A stretch of 64,000 nt of DNA, from assembly GCA_041391425.1 (NCBI GenBank), contig JAWKNZ010000012.1, positions 45,135 to 109,134 of the forward strand, read 5' to 3'. Below the pieces are notes generated by a model. That model did no database searches. It saw only the letters and a list, made by a program, of their open reading frames with translations, and was not told the origin of the DNA. Position numbers and translations under genes: made by a program. Shown piece after piece: positions 54,040 through 61,752 of the stretch (its first letter is position 1; every line of letters begins with the position of its first letter). Source of the stretch: JAWKNZ01 sp041391425. GTDB lineage: Bacteria > Bdellovibrionota_B > Oligoflexia > Oligoflexales > JAWKNZ01.

Positions 54040-55359
54040 TTAAATTTGAGATATACCTCTAACCATCATAGGAAAAACACGTGAGCTTCCATCTTTTTCT
54101 TTATAGTCAGTTAGCAAAGGAGGTTGGCGTACAGAAACCCTTTCCAATTTGTGCTTACACGACGACTGCGAGGCTTTCTCCAACGCACCAACCGAAAGGT
54201 TGCCATCACGATCAACATGATAAACTGCACCAACAACACGACTACAATCAGAAACATAGTCCAATCGCAATCCAACTGCTTGAGTTTTTGAATAATTAAT
54301 ATCGGAAATAACCGGCACCCTTAATGCCAGATTGCTTGTAGGAGCAACAGGCCTAAGCCTTCTCAGCTTTAAATGTTTTGGGATCCCTAGTTTAGAAATA
54401 GTAAATTTCGACAAAAAGCTTTTTTTAGTATCTGATATATTACAGTCCAAATTATAATACTCTGCCAATAATACCCCAAGACCAGCATATTGTTTCTCAG
54501 AACCATTTCTATTGCCTTTAATTGGAGTCACCACTAAACCAATAGGTGCATCATTGCAGCGGCGGTAATACTCGAGAGAAAGTCCGCCATCATCTAACTG
54601 CCTGATCGAATCGGAAGCCGTTTTAGCAATTTTGATACGAAATACACGCCTCAAGTCTTTTGTAGCTTGTTTTCCAACACGAACAGATACCTTTTGTTGC
54701 TCGTCAACTAAGTGATCAAAATGAACCTGCTTTTCGATAGCAATACAATTACGATTTGGTCTTTTAGGAAAAAACTCCAACATTAAAACATCAAGATTAA
54801 GCTGCCCTGCATGGCCAGCATCCATAGACTCCTGAAATAATGGCAAAGAATAAGAGCTACATTTAGACGTATAAATAATATCTAACGATTCCCGTAGGCC
54901 CACCGTCTTTCTAAACCCTTCACTCACATCTAAAATAGCATTTTCTGGATCTTGCGGCCGATGGATATAATTAGCATAGGCTAGCCCCCAAATACCTTTA
55001 GTAGCAACAAAACTAGAGGCCAGCGGAGTAATACGTTCTTTATATTTTTTATCTAACCAAGAAAAATGCTTTGTACTGACTTCTGGTACATCAGTGCAGG
55101 CATAAGGACTTATCTTGTAAGCAATGCCAAGTTGTAAAATGTCTTCTTTTTGAATAGCCACCAAGCCAAAATACCGCCCTCCGCAAGGCAGCCGATAAAG
55201 CAGTTCAACACCATTATCAACCACTTTAGAAGAAATAATTGGAATAACTTTGATGGTATCAGCAAGCGACACTCCAGCAAACAGGTATGCTGAGCACACT
55301 AGCAGCAAGCCGGACTTCAAAGTCAATATATTAAAATGATGTCTTATAAAATAAATCAT
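54040..55359 (-). CDS. Exported protein with four two-Cys repeats, unknown function
   Basis: 439 aa. Start at MIYFIRHHFNILTLKSG (55359) with AAGG nine bases upstream; signal cleaved near SLA-DT. I see four related blocks, each L-x-(L/I)-x-Y-x(2-4)-C, about 20-40 residues, then a second Cys: LLYRLPC/SPYAC, LDIIYTSKC/PNRNC, LSLEYYRRC/YNLDC and LRLDYVSDC/SQSSC. Several blocks are joined by a VSVR-like strand. Eight Cys suggest four disulfides. A repeated beta domain on or near the cell surface is the simplest reading; no known family recognised. Confidence 0.7.
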   Translation of the reverse strand: MIYFIRHHFNILTLKSGLLLVCSAYLFAGVSLADTIKVIPIISSKVVDNGVELLYRLPCGGRYFGLVAIQKEDILQLGIAYKISPYACTDVPEVSTKHFSWLDKKYKERITPLASSFVATKGIWGLAYANYIHRPQDPENAILDVSEGFRKTVGLRESLDIIYTSKCSSYSLPLFQESMDAGHAGQLNLDVLMLEFFPKRPNRNCIAIEKQVHFDHLVDEQQKVSVRVGKQATKDLRRVFRIKIAKTASDSIRQLDDGGLSLEYYRRCNDAPIGLVVTPIKGNRNGSEKQYAGLGVLLAEYYNLDCNISDTKKSFLSKFTISKLGIPKHLKLRRLRPVAPTSNLALRVPVISDINYSKTQAVGLRLDYVSDCSRVVGAVYHVDRDGNLSVGALEKASQSSCKHKLERVSVRQPPLLTDYKEKDGSSRVFPMMVRGISQI

Positions 55360-55666
55360 TATTAAAACCTTAATAAAAAACAAACAATTATTAATATAAA
55401 TTATAAAATAATAACAAAAAGTCAAGACTTTAAGACAATTGTATTTAATTACAGCACGTTATACAAACACAATAAACCCGCCATAAGGGGAGATAGAAAT
55501 TTCATGCATTGCTTGCTACTTAGCTTACAATCTGTTACATTCGCGCTCCTGAACGCAAAAGACAGAGGAAATATTATCCTTGTTCAGGAATCAATACAGA
55601 AAAAATAGTTGAAGAATAACCAGAGTCCATATTGGAAGATTACTTTAAAAACAGAAGGAACAAGCT
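55360..55666. other. Spacer upstream of rpmH
   Basis: 307 bases between the minus-strand Cys-repeat gene and rpmH. One DnaA-box-like word, TTATACAAA (55459-55467), has one mismatch to TTATNCACA; a TACAAT near 55530 could be a -10 box, but no matching -35 stands out. dnaA itself is not here, although rpmH often lies next to it. Confidence 0.4.
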
Positions 55667-55816
55667 GTGAAACGTACTTTTCAACCTTCAAACCTAAAAA
55701 GATTAAGAACCCATGGCTTCCGTCAAAGAATGGCTACGCCAGGCGGACGTAATGTAATAAAGAACAGAAGAGCTAAAGGACGAAAGTCTCTTGCTCCCAC
55801 CATTTACAAGAAATAG
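55667..55816 (+). CDS. rpmH: 50S ribosomal protein L34
   Basis: 49 aa: KRTFQPSNLKRLRTHGFRQR then MATPGGRNVIKNRRAKGRK, the universal L34 sequence. Start is GTG 55667, with AAGGA seven bases upstream. First gene of the conserved rpmH-rnpA-yidD-yidC-jag-mnmE cluster. Confidence 0.97.
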   Translation: MKRTFQPSNLKRLRTHGFRQRMATPGGRNVIKNRRAKGRKSLAPTIYKK

Positions 55817-55878
55817 TTCTCACCACTTGCATATGACTTCTGCTTTTTACGCTTAGACAGAATAATATATAACTTGAT

Positions 55879-55896
55879 AGCCTACCTTGGTAGGCT
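55879..55896 (+). terminator. Short hairpin between rpmH and rnpA
   Basis: AGCCTACC-TT-GGTAGGCT is a perfect 8-bp stem with a 2-base loop, followed by TGCTTTGTTT. It may trim or attenuate read-through from rpmH to rnpA. The palindrome GGGAGCTCCC lies further on, near 55938. Confidence 0.5.
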
Positions 55897-55968
55897 TGCT
55901 TTGTTTGGGTGTATGGCACCGTGGCGGGAACCTTAAGGGAGCTCCCCTGGTTTTACCAAGAGTTTTTC

Positions 55969-56322
55969 ATGTTTAAATTCCATAAAACCAGTAGAATTCT
56001 AAAAAAATCAGAATACAAAGAAGTGCTCGAACACGGAGAGAAAGTCGTCAGCAAGCAGTTGGTGGTGTTTGGAAAAAAAACAGCTCGCCAAGGCCTGCGC
56101 CTTGGATTAATTGTATCTAGAAAAGTTGGAGGCGCTGTTATTCGTAACAAAACGAAGCGCCGATTAAGAGAAGCGTTTCGTCATTTAAAGCCAGATTTTT
56201 CTGAGCAAGCAAGCATTGACTTAGTAATCATAGCTAGACATTCGGCAGGCAAAGTTTCTTATCATGAATTGTTACAAGAGCTTCGCAAAAATATAGAGAA
56301 GCTAGCTAGAAGGACCTGTTAA
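55969..56322 (+). CDS. rnpA: Ribonuclease P protein component
   Basis: 117 aa from MFKFHKTSRILKKSEYK, with AAGAG seven bases upstream (the frame reaches back to 55909 without a ribosome site). Signature LIVSRKVGGAVIRNKTKRRLREAFR is the conserved RNA-binding RNR motif region. Cleaves tRNA 5' leaders together with the RNA subunit, whose gene is not in the window. Confidence 0.94.
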   Translation: MFKFHKTSRILKKSEYKEVLEHGEKVVSKQLVVFGKKTARQGLRLGLIVSRKVGGAVIRNKTKRRLREAFRHLKPDFSEQASIDLVIIARHSAGKVSYHELLQELRKNIEKLARRTC

Positions 56323-56404
56323 ACATTAGAAAATGAGCTCATAAGAAGCCACCTAATGTCTAGGAGTCACGGAAGAAGATGGCACATCAAAAGCAAAGGG
56401 ATCT

Positions 56405-56626
56405 ATGATAAGCCAGTTTATTACTAAATTTTTTCTTCTTTTGATCCTACTCTATCAAAAAGCATTATCTCCACTCCTTGGTCCTAGGTGCAGATTCTAT
56501 CCGACATGCTCTCAATACGCACATATTTGCCTTTCAAACTACTCGTTAAGTAAGGCCTTTGCAAAAATCAGCTGGCGTGTGCTCCGCTGTAACCCTTTTA
56601 ATCCTGGAGGAATTGACAAACCTTGA
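56405..56626 (+). CDS. yidD: YidD, membrane protein insertion efficiency factor
   Basis: 73 aa. LLLILLYQKALSPLLGPRCRFYPTCSQYA is the family signature with its three Cys, and the end RCNPFNPGGIDKP is the RCxP-GGxDxxP motif. Its stop overlaps the TTG of yidC (TTGA). Confidence 0.95.
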   Translation: MISQFITKFFLLLILLYQKALSPLLGPRCRFYPTCSQYAHICLSNYSLSKAFAKISWRVLRCNPFNPGGIDKP

Positions 56627-57729
56627 AAATGGAAAAGAAAAACCTGCTGGCAATTATCCTCTGTGTTTTGTTCTACTTTGCGTATACCCAATATTTAAAA
56701 GTAAAATATCCACATCTAAATAAAACAACGAATAAGCAAGCTAGCCTTCAACAGCCTGACGGAAGCCCGGCTGCAAAGTCTATAAACGGAAATGATGCTA
56801 AAGAAAACACCGCTGAGACCAGCACTACTTCTAATGACAACTTTCTAACACAAAATGAGGCAGCTAAAAGTGGAGAATCTCAAGATAAATTAGAATCTTC
56901 GCCAAAACTACTTAGTAGAGAAGAACTAACCATAAGCAATGAAACTAGCACATTTGTTTTTAACCAAATAAACTCTGGGATTGAATCGCTTATCTTAAAA
57001 AACTATCGAGTTAGTAACAAAAAAGACGCCTCCCCAGTAGACCTCATTGATAATGATTTTTATGTACAAGCTTTGACAAGCTCGCAACAGTCGTCCGGCT
57101 ATAGAAATTTTCATGCCGAAAGACAAGGAAACAACATTAAATTCTGGAAAACAGTTGGCCCTTGGGAGCTATCGCAAACTTATATCATTCCTGAAAAAGG
57201 GTATAGTTTTGATCTGATAACTACATGGAAAAATATAAGCACTCAGCAGCTAGAGCTAACAAGCTCAATTTTAATGCATGAAAATGTCAACACCAAAAAG
57301 GTAGAAACTGGGGGTGGATTTTTGCCTGGAATGCCGAACGGAATGCCCCAAATTGTAAATTTTTCTGGACGTGATGATATCGATAGCATCGACACGATAA
57401 AATACTGCGAAGAAGCGGACGAATCAAGAGCTGAAAACCCACAACAACCTTCTGTTGCTGCGGCGACATCAACCATGAATGAAATGGTCCATTTTTATGG
57501 GTTTGACCAGCATTACTTTCAAAAGGTATTACTACCACAAACGAATAATATTTCGTTGTCTATTATTCAATCAGCGCCTTCCGTTGGAGTATACTGCTCA
57601 CTTTCTGCAATACTCTACCAACCACAAGGACTTGTTAAACCTGAGCAAAGTATAAGCATTAAATTGAAAGGCTGGTTTGGCCCAAAGGAACTAGATTCTA
57701 TGGTGGCCATTTCTCCAACTTTAGATTAA
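56623..57729 (+). CDS. yidC: YidC N-terminal half (periplasmic domain), ending at an in-frame TAA
   Basis: 368 aa. TM1 (LLAIILCVLFYFAYTQYL), a Ser/Asn/Lys-rich linker (~30-100), then the YidC periplasmic beta domain (ELTISNETSTFVFN ... GGGFLPG ... NEMVHFYGFDQHYFQ ... IKLKGWFGPKELDSM). The next codons should lead directly into LD-L-x-V-x-x-GW, but codon 57727-57729 is TAA (TTA GAT TAA AGC). The insertase core follows in the same frame. Start is TTG 56623, with GGAGGAA ten bases upstream. See the C-terminal entry. Confidence 0.85.
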   Translation: MKMEKKNLLAIILCVLFYFAYTQYLKVKYPHLNKTTNKQASLQQPDGSPAAKSINGNDAKENTAETSTTSNDNFLTQNEAAKSGESQDKLESSPKLLSREELTISNETSTFVFNQINSGIESLILKNYRVSNKKDASPVDLIDNDFYVQALTSSQQSSGYRNFHAERQGNNIKFWKTVGPWELSQTYIIPEKGYSFDLITTWKNISTQQLELTSSILMHENVNTKKVETGGGFLPGMPNGMPQIVNFSGRDDIDSIDTIKYCEEADESRAENPQQPSVAAATSTMNEMVHFYGFDQHYFQKVLLPQTNNISLSIIQSAPSVGVYCSLSAILYQPQGLVKPEQSISIKLKGWFGPKELDSMVAISPTLD

Positions 57730-58362
57730 AGCGTTAAATTAGGATGGCTTGGCTTTCTTGCTAAACCCCTATTAACCGCTACGGCCTTTGTTGAGTCAAT
57801 AACTGGTAACTGGGGTTGGGCAATTATTCTGGTAACATTGGGTTTAAAGCTTATCTTTTTCCCTCTAAACCAGCAAGCAGCTATTTCTATGAACAAGATG
57901 AAAAAGCTTCAACCTGAAATGAATAAAATCAGAGAAAAACATAAAGATGACAGAATGGCTCAGCAACAAGAAATCATGAAATTCATGTCTGCTCATAAAA
58001 TAAACCCGATGAAAGGCTGCTTGCCAATATTACCCCAAATTCCAGTGTTTTTTGCTTTTTACCGAGTCTTATCAACTTCAATCGAATTGCGCCAAGCGCC
58101 TTTTATGGGATGGATTCAAGACCTTTCAGTTGCTGATCCATATTATGTTACCCCTTTACTGTTAGGGGTTGCTATGTTCCTTCAACAGAAGTTGACTCCG
58201 AACCCAAGTATGGACCCAGCACAAGCAAAAATGATGTTAATGATGCCTGTGGTATTTACAGTGATGATGTTAGGGCTTCCTTCTGGTATGGTGTTATATA
58301 TGCTTGTTAACACCATCGTATCAGTAGCACAGCAACATTGGCTTAACAGAAAGTTAGCCTAA
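57730..58362 (+). pseudogene. yidC: YidC C-terminal half (insertase core), in frame after TAA, without a start
   Basis: Open in the same frame as the N-terminal half. It reads SVKLGWLGFLAKPLLTATAF, GNWGWAIILVTLGLKLIFFPL, KMKKLQPEMNKIREKHKDD, GCLPILPQIPVFFAFYRVL, PYYVTPLLLG and NTIVSVAQQHWLNRKL, i.e. all five insertase TM segments. No ATG, GTG or TTG occurs until TTG 57838, which would cut the first core TM. So the core can only be made by readthrough, a missed start or if TAA is an error. E. coli YidC has Leu at this place (TTA to TAA is one change; from memory). Confidence 0.82.
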
Positions 58363-58411
58363 ATTTATAATAGAGTAATAGACTGACACGTATATTGGGA
58401 GAAATTGTACA

Positions 58412-58597
58412 ATGACAATCCGGATAGAAGAAAAAACCCTTGAACTTGCTCTACTAAAAGCAGCTGGGCAACTAGGAATAACGCAAGATGATTTGGCTTA
58501 CGAGGTCGAAAGTGAATCATTAGGCTTTTTAGGACTCTTTGGTAAAAAAGTAGCAGTAAAAGCGTGGAAAAAAGATAAAAAAGGCAAAGAGAAGTAA
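58412..58597 (+). CDS. Jag/KhpB N-terminal domain (Jag_N), frameshifted copy
   Basis: 61 aa: IRIEEKTLELALLKAAGQLG ... SESLGFLGLFGKKVAVKAW is the Jag_N domain. The frame stops at TAA 58595-58597. The KH and R3H parts continue in another frame from about 58579 (next entry). The shift of -1 can occur at the A6 run in GATAAAAAAGG (58573-58583 region). Confidence 0.75.
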   Translation: MTIRIEEKTLELALLKAAGQLGITQDDLAYEVESESLGFLGLFGKKVAVKAWKKDKKGKEK

Positions 58598-59184
58598 AAC
58601 ACAGTAACCACTCAGAAAACTCCAATAAAGCCGCCAATGCAGAAAGAAGAGATAGCGGGATAAGCGATATCTCAGAAAAAACTCCCCTGACTGATGCAGA
58701 AACTGCAAGTCTAAAAGAAGAGCTGGCCGATTTTTGCCAGGGAATTTGCGAGCACATCGTTCAAAGCCAAGTTAACGTCACCCATTCTGAAGCTGATGAC
58801 CGGCTTATTCTTAATATTGAAAGCGACGAATTAGCAGCCCAGATAACCAAGAACACAAAGTTAGCGGAAGCACTAGAGCACCTTCTTCGCAAAAAGCCAA
58901 AGCATTTAAGAAGAGAATTACCTTTTCGTATTTTTGTGGATTGTAATAACATCCGCCGCGATCGCGAAAAAGAGCTTATAACTATGGCAAATGATTTATC
59001 CATAAAGGTATCAGAAAATAAAAGGCCAGTAGTTTTAAATTATAAAAGTTCATACGATAGAAAAATAATCCATATGGCACTGGATAAAGATGAAAAAGTT
59101 TATACAAAATCAATAGGCTCGGGACCCAACCGTAAACTTATGATATTGCCTATAGATGGAGCGGATGGACAAGTGCAAGGATAA
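58579..59184 (+). pseudogene. Jag/KhpB KH and R3H domains, out of frame with the start
   Basis: In the frame of 58936, translation runs back to a stop at 58576-58578: KRQREVKHSNHSENSN ... LADFCQGICEHIVQSQ ... RLILNIESDELAAQI (KH-like) then VDCNNIRRDREKELI and RPVVLNYKSSYDRKIIHMAL, SIGSGPNRKLMI (R3H, with R-x3-H). The only start is GTG 58936, after the KH domain. Jag is an RNA-binding partner next to yidC in many genomes. Probably one -1 indel in A6 relative to a functional gene. Confidence 0.75.
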
Positions 59185-60568
59185 AAGCATCGTTACCGAT
59201 GTCGTTGAAAAGGATCTGAGTGATCCAATTGTAGCCTTAGCTAGTGGCAAAGCTCCTTCAGCGATCGCCATTTTAAGAATTACAGGTAGAGGTTGCCTCG
59301 ATCTTCTACCTGGTATTTTATCCCCCAAATCAAAAAAACCTTGGCAACACAGCAAAATGCGACTTTGCCGGTTTTATGATCCAGAAACAAAGCAAATATT
59401 AGATGAGCCTATGGCCGTCTTTTTCCAAGCCCCTCATTCTTTTACTGGTGAAGATAGTATTGAAATATATGCGCATGGTGGCCCATTTATTATTCAAGCA
59501 TGCTTACGCATACTCTTAACTAACGGATTTCGCGAAGCTGAAGCAGGAGAATTTTCTCGACGCGCTTTTTTAAATGGAAAATTAGACTTAACTGCAGCTG
59601 AGGGTATAAAAGAACTCATACATGCAGAATCACAGCAACAGTGGTTGGCTGCACGCCAACTTTCGTCGGGAAAACTAGCACAAGAAGTCGAATCATTAAA
59701 AACCAAACTTATAGCCGCAATGGCTTATCTAGAAGCACGTATAGATTTTCCTGATGAAAAAGAAACTTCCGACATCGAGTTACTTGAAGTCAAGCAAAGG
59801 GTCGATTTAGTCAAACAAACACTTCTTAAACTAAAATCTTCATACACAACAGGAAGGATTGCAAGCAAAGGTCTTAAAGTAGCATTATTTGGACAACCAA
59901 ATTGTGGTAAATCTACTTTAATGAATGAACTACTACGAGAAAACCGAGCCATAGTAACCCCTATTGCAGGGACAACGAGAGATTATTTAGAAGAAAGCTG
60001 TCATATAAATGGAAGGCTCATACGCTTAATTGATACGGCAGGCATTCGCAAAGCGACAGATGAAGTTGAAAAAATTGGTATCACTCAGTCTATTAATATC
60101 GCAAAATCTGCAGATATCGTTCTGTTCATCTTACCAGCAGACGCTAGCAGCATCGAGACGCAAGAAATGGAGCAATGGATTAAGAAGCTTAGAACCAAAC
60201 AATATATCCGCATCGTAAGCAAAGCAGACCTGCGAAGCTTCAACTGGTCAGAAGAGCAAATCACCATTTCATGCAAGCAAGCCACCGGCGTAGATAAATT
60301 AAAAAGCCTCTTATGCGAGCAGGTCGACGACTATATTGCCCCAATTTCAGAGGAAACTTGCATCACATCTGCAAGGCATCTTAATGCGATTGAAAAAGCT
60401 TTAAAAGCCATTGATGCCTTTGAAAGAGGCTACCAAGAAAAACAATTTGAAGAAATGCTCGCCTTTGAACTTCAGCAAGCAACAAAAGCATTGGTCTCAA
60501 TCATCGGTGAAATAGACAATGAAAATATATTAGATTCTATATTCAGCACATTCTGTATTGGAAAGTAA
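59156..60568 (+). CDS. mnmE: MnmE, tRNA-U34 modification GTPase
   Basis: 470 aa. Works with MnmG on wobble uridine. The N-terminal folate-binding domain (PIVALASGKAPSAIAILRITG, FTGEDSIEIYAHGG) precedes the helical domain and the G domain: GQPNCGKSTLMN (G1), GTTRDYLEE (G2), DTAGIRKATDEVEKIG (G3), SKAD (G4). The C-terminus ends ...NILDSIFSTFCIGK, the expected MnmE end with conserved Cys. ATG 59156 or 59165 could be the start; the first overlaps jag by 29 bases. Confidence 0.95.
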   Translation: MERMDKCKDKSIVTDVVEKDLSDPIVALASGKAPSAIAILRITGRGCLDLLPGILSPKSKKPWQHSKMRLCRFYDPETKQILDEPMAVFFQAPHSFTGEDSIEIYAHGGPFIIQACLRILLTNGFREAEAGEFSRRAFLNGKLDLTAAEGIKELIHAESQQQWLAARQLSSGKLAQEVESLKTKLIAAMAYLEARIDFPDEKETSDIELLEVKQRVDLVKQTLLKLKSSYTTGRIASKGLKVALFGQPNCGKSTLMNELLRENRAIVTPIAGTTRDYLEESCHINGRLIRLIDTAGIRKATDEVEKIGITQSINIAKSADIVLFILPADASSIETQEMEQWIKKLRTKQYIRIVSKADLRSFNWSEEQITISCKQATGVDKLKSLLCEQVDDYIAPISEETCITSARHLNAIEKALKAIDAFERGYQEKQFEEMLAFELQQATKALVSIIGEIDNENILDSIFSTFCIGK

Positions 60569-60576
60569 AGTAAGCC

Positions 60577-61614
60577 CTAATCACCTTCAGAAACTTCTTT
60601 CATAATATGCAACTCCCAATGTTTATTTAACGCAGATTGTAAATAGTAAATAACAAATGGCGGGAAAATAGAAAGAAACATAGCAAGAGTAGGGGACACC
60701 GTCCTATAACCATTCTGAGTTTCTAAAGACAAAACAGCAGCAGCAACTTTACGCCCCATAATCATATGATAACCAGGTATAAAAGAGAGCCAAAAAATCC
60801 GGCCACTTTTTTTTATCGAAGACCCATTAAGATGCATCGTTGTCGCCAATGCAGTACGCCGCAACCAAATTCCCCAATATAATCCCAAGCTACCAAAGAA
60901 TTTAACATACGCTTCCAACCACGGGCTGTTTAAAGCGCCCAAACGAAGACGACCAGCCAGAATCATATGATGGTATGCCAGTTCATGTTCCTTATTTTTT
61001 CTGCTAATACCAATCTTCTTAACATTTTGCCTATGGCGACCTTCAAATTGAAAGTAAGAAACTTTCGTAGCAGTTGATAAACCACCGGTGCCACTGTCGT
61101 CATGGCTACTAGGTATTAGAGGATTTGGTTTCTTCGCTGCCCTTTTCCCTAAAAGAGTTTCTGTTTTAGCCTCATTGGATGAAATGACACCTTCACCAAC
61201 CGCACTTTCATAAGAAATGCTACTTGCTGGAGAATTGAAATTTGTATTCTTTGATAATTGCGTCTCAATCTGTTTTATCTCTAATAAACTATTTTTACGA
61301 GATTCTCTCACTTCGGAGTGAAGCTTGGAAAGCTTGCCAACTGCAGCCGAAAGTTCATCCTCAACATCAGTAATAGTTGCTAAATTAGCAATCCCCATAT
61401 GGTTGCCTTTTTTATATACATCCTTTAGTTCAGCTAAGGAGTACCAGCGACTAAAACCCCTGCGGCTTACCATAGAATGCCCAGGAACAGTTTTATCTGC
61501 ACTGTCGCCAAACACTTGCTTTGTCGTCAATGGTCCCTGAACCTTACCTTGATCAAAAATAAACCACCCATCTGGCCAATCTAGCGGCATCGACTCAAAG
61601 CTTTGATCTGTCAT
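60577..61614 (-). CDS. GYF_2-domain membrane protein
   Basis: 345 aa. N-terminal GYF_2 (DUF4339-type) module WFIFDQGKVQGPLTTKQV ... SRRGFSRWYSLAEL at about 15-65, a helical/Lys-rich linker (90-190), and a C-terminal half with short membrane segments (FFGSLGLYWGIWLRRTALA, IFWLSFIPGYHMIMG, LAMFLSIFPPFVIYYLQ). GYF_2 is probably an interaction domain. The gene stands opposite mnmE with stops 8 bases apart. Function unknown. Confidence 0.72.
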   Translation of the reverse strand: MTDQSFESMPLDWPDGWFIFDQGKVQGPLTTKQVFGDSADKTVPGHSMVSRRGFSRWYSLAELKDVYKKGNHMGIANLATITDVEDELSAAVGKLSKLHSEVRESRKNSLLEIKQIETQLSKNTNFNSPASSISYESAVGEGVISSNEAKTETLLGKRAAKKPNPLIPSSHDDSGTGGLSTATKVSYFQFEGRHRQNVKKIGISRKNKEHELAYHHMILAGRLRLGALNSPWLEAYVKFFGSLGLYWGIWLRRTALATTMHLNGSSIKKSGRIFWLSFIPGYHMIMGRKVAAAVLSLETQNGYRTVSPTLAMFLSIFPPFVIYYLQSALNKHWELHIMKEVSEGD

Positions 61615-61752
61615 TTTTAAACCCCATAAAACCGAGGATATATACTTCCCTACACTGTAGCTTATCTAGTAACATATTAACAGCTACAGGCGAGAACTGT
61701 TAGCAATAGAATAGACTTTTTCTTAAAACCTTCACACCACAAGGTGGAACAT

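Noticed and set aside
55459..55467. DnaA-box-like TTATACAAA
   Set aside because: Single site with a mismatch; no cluster of boxes and no AT-rich unwinding element tied to it.
57727..57729. TAA in yidC as evidence of a recoded genetic code
   Set aside because: Many intact genes in the window (pseB, pseG, rplU, rpmA and others) end with TAA at the expected place.
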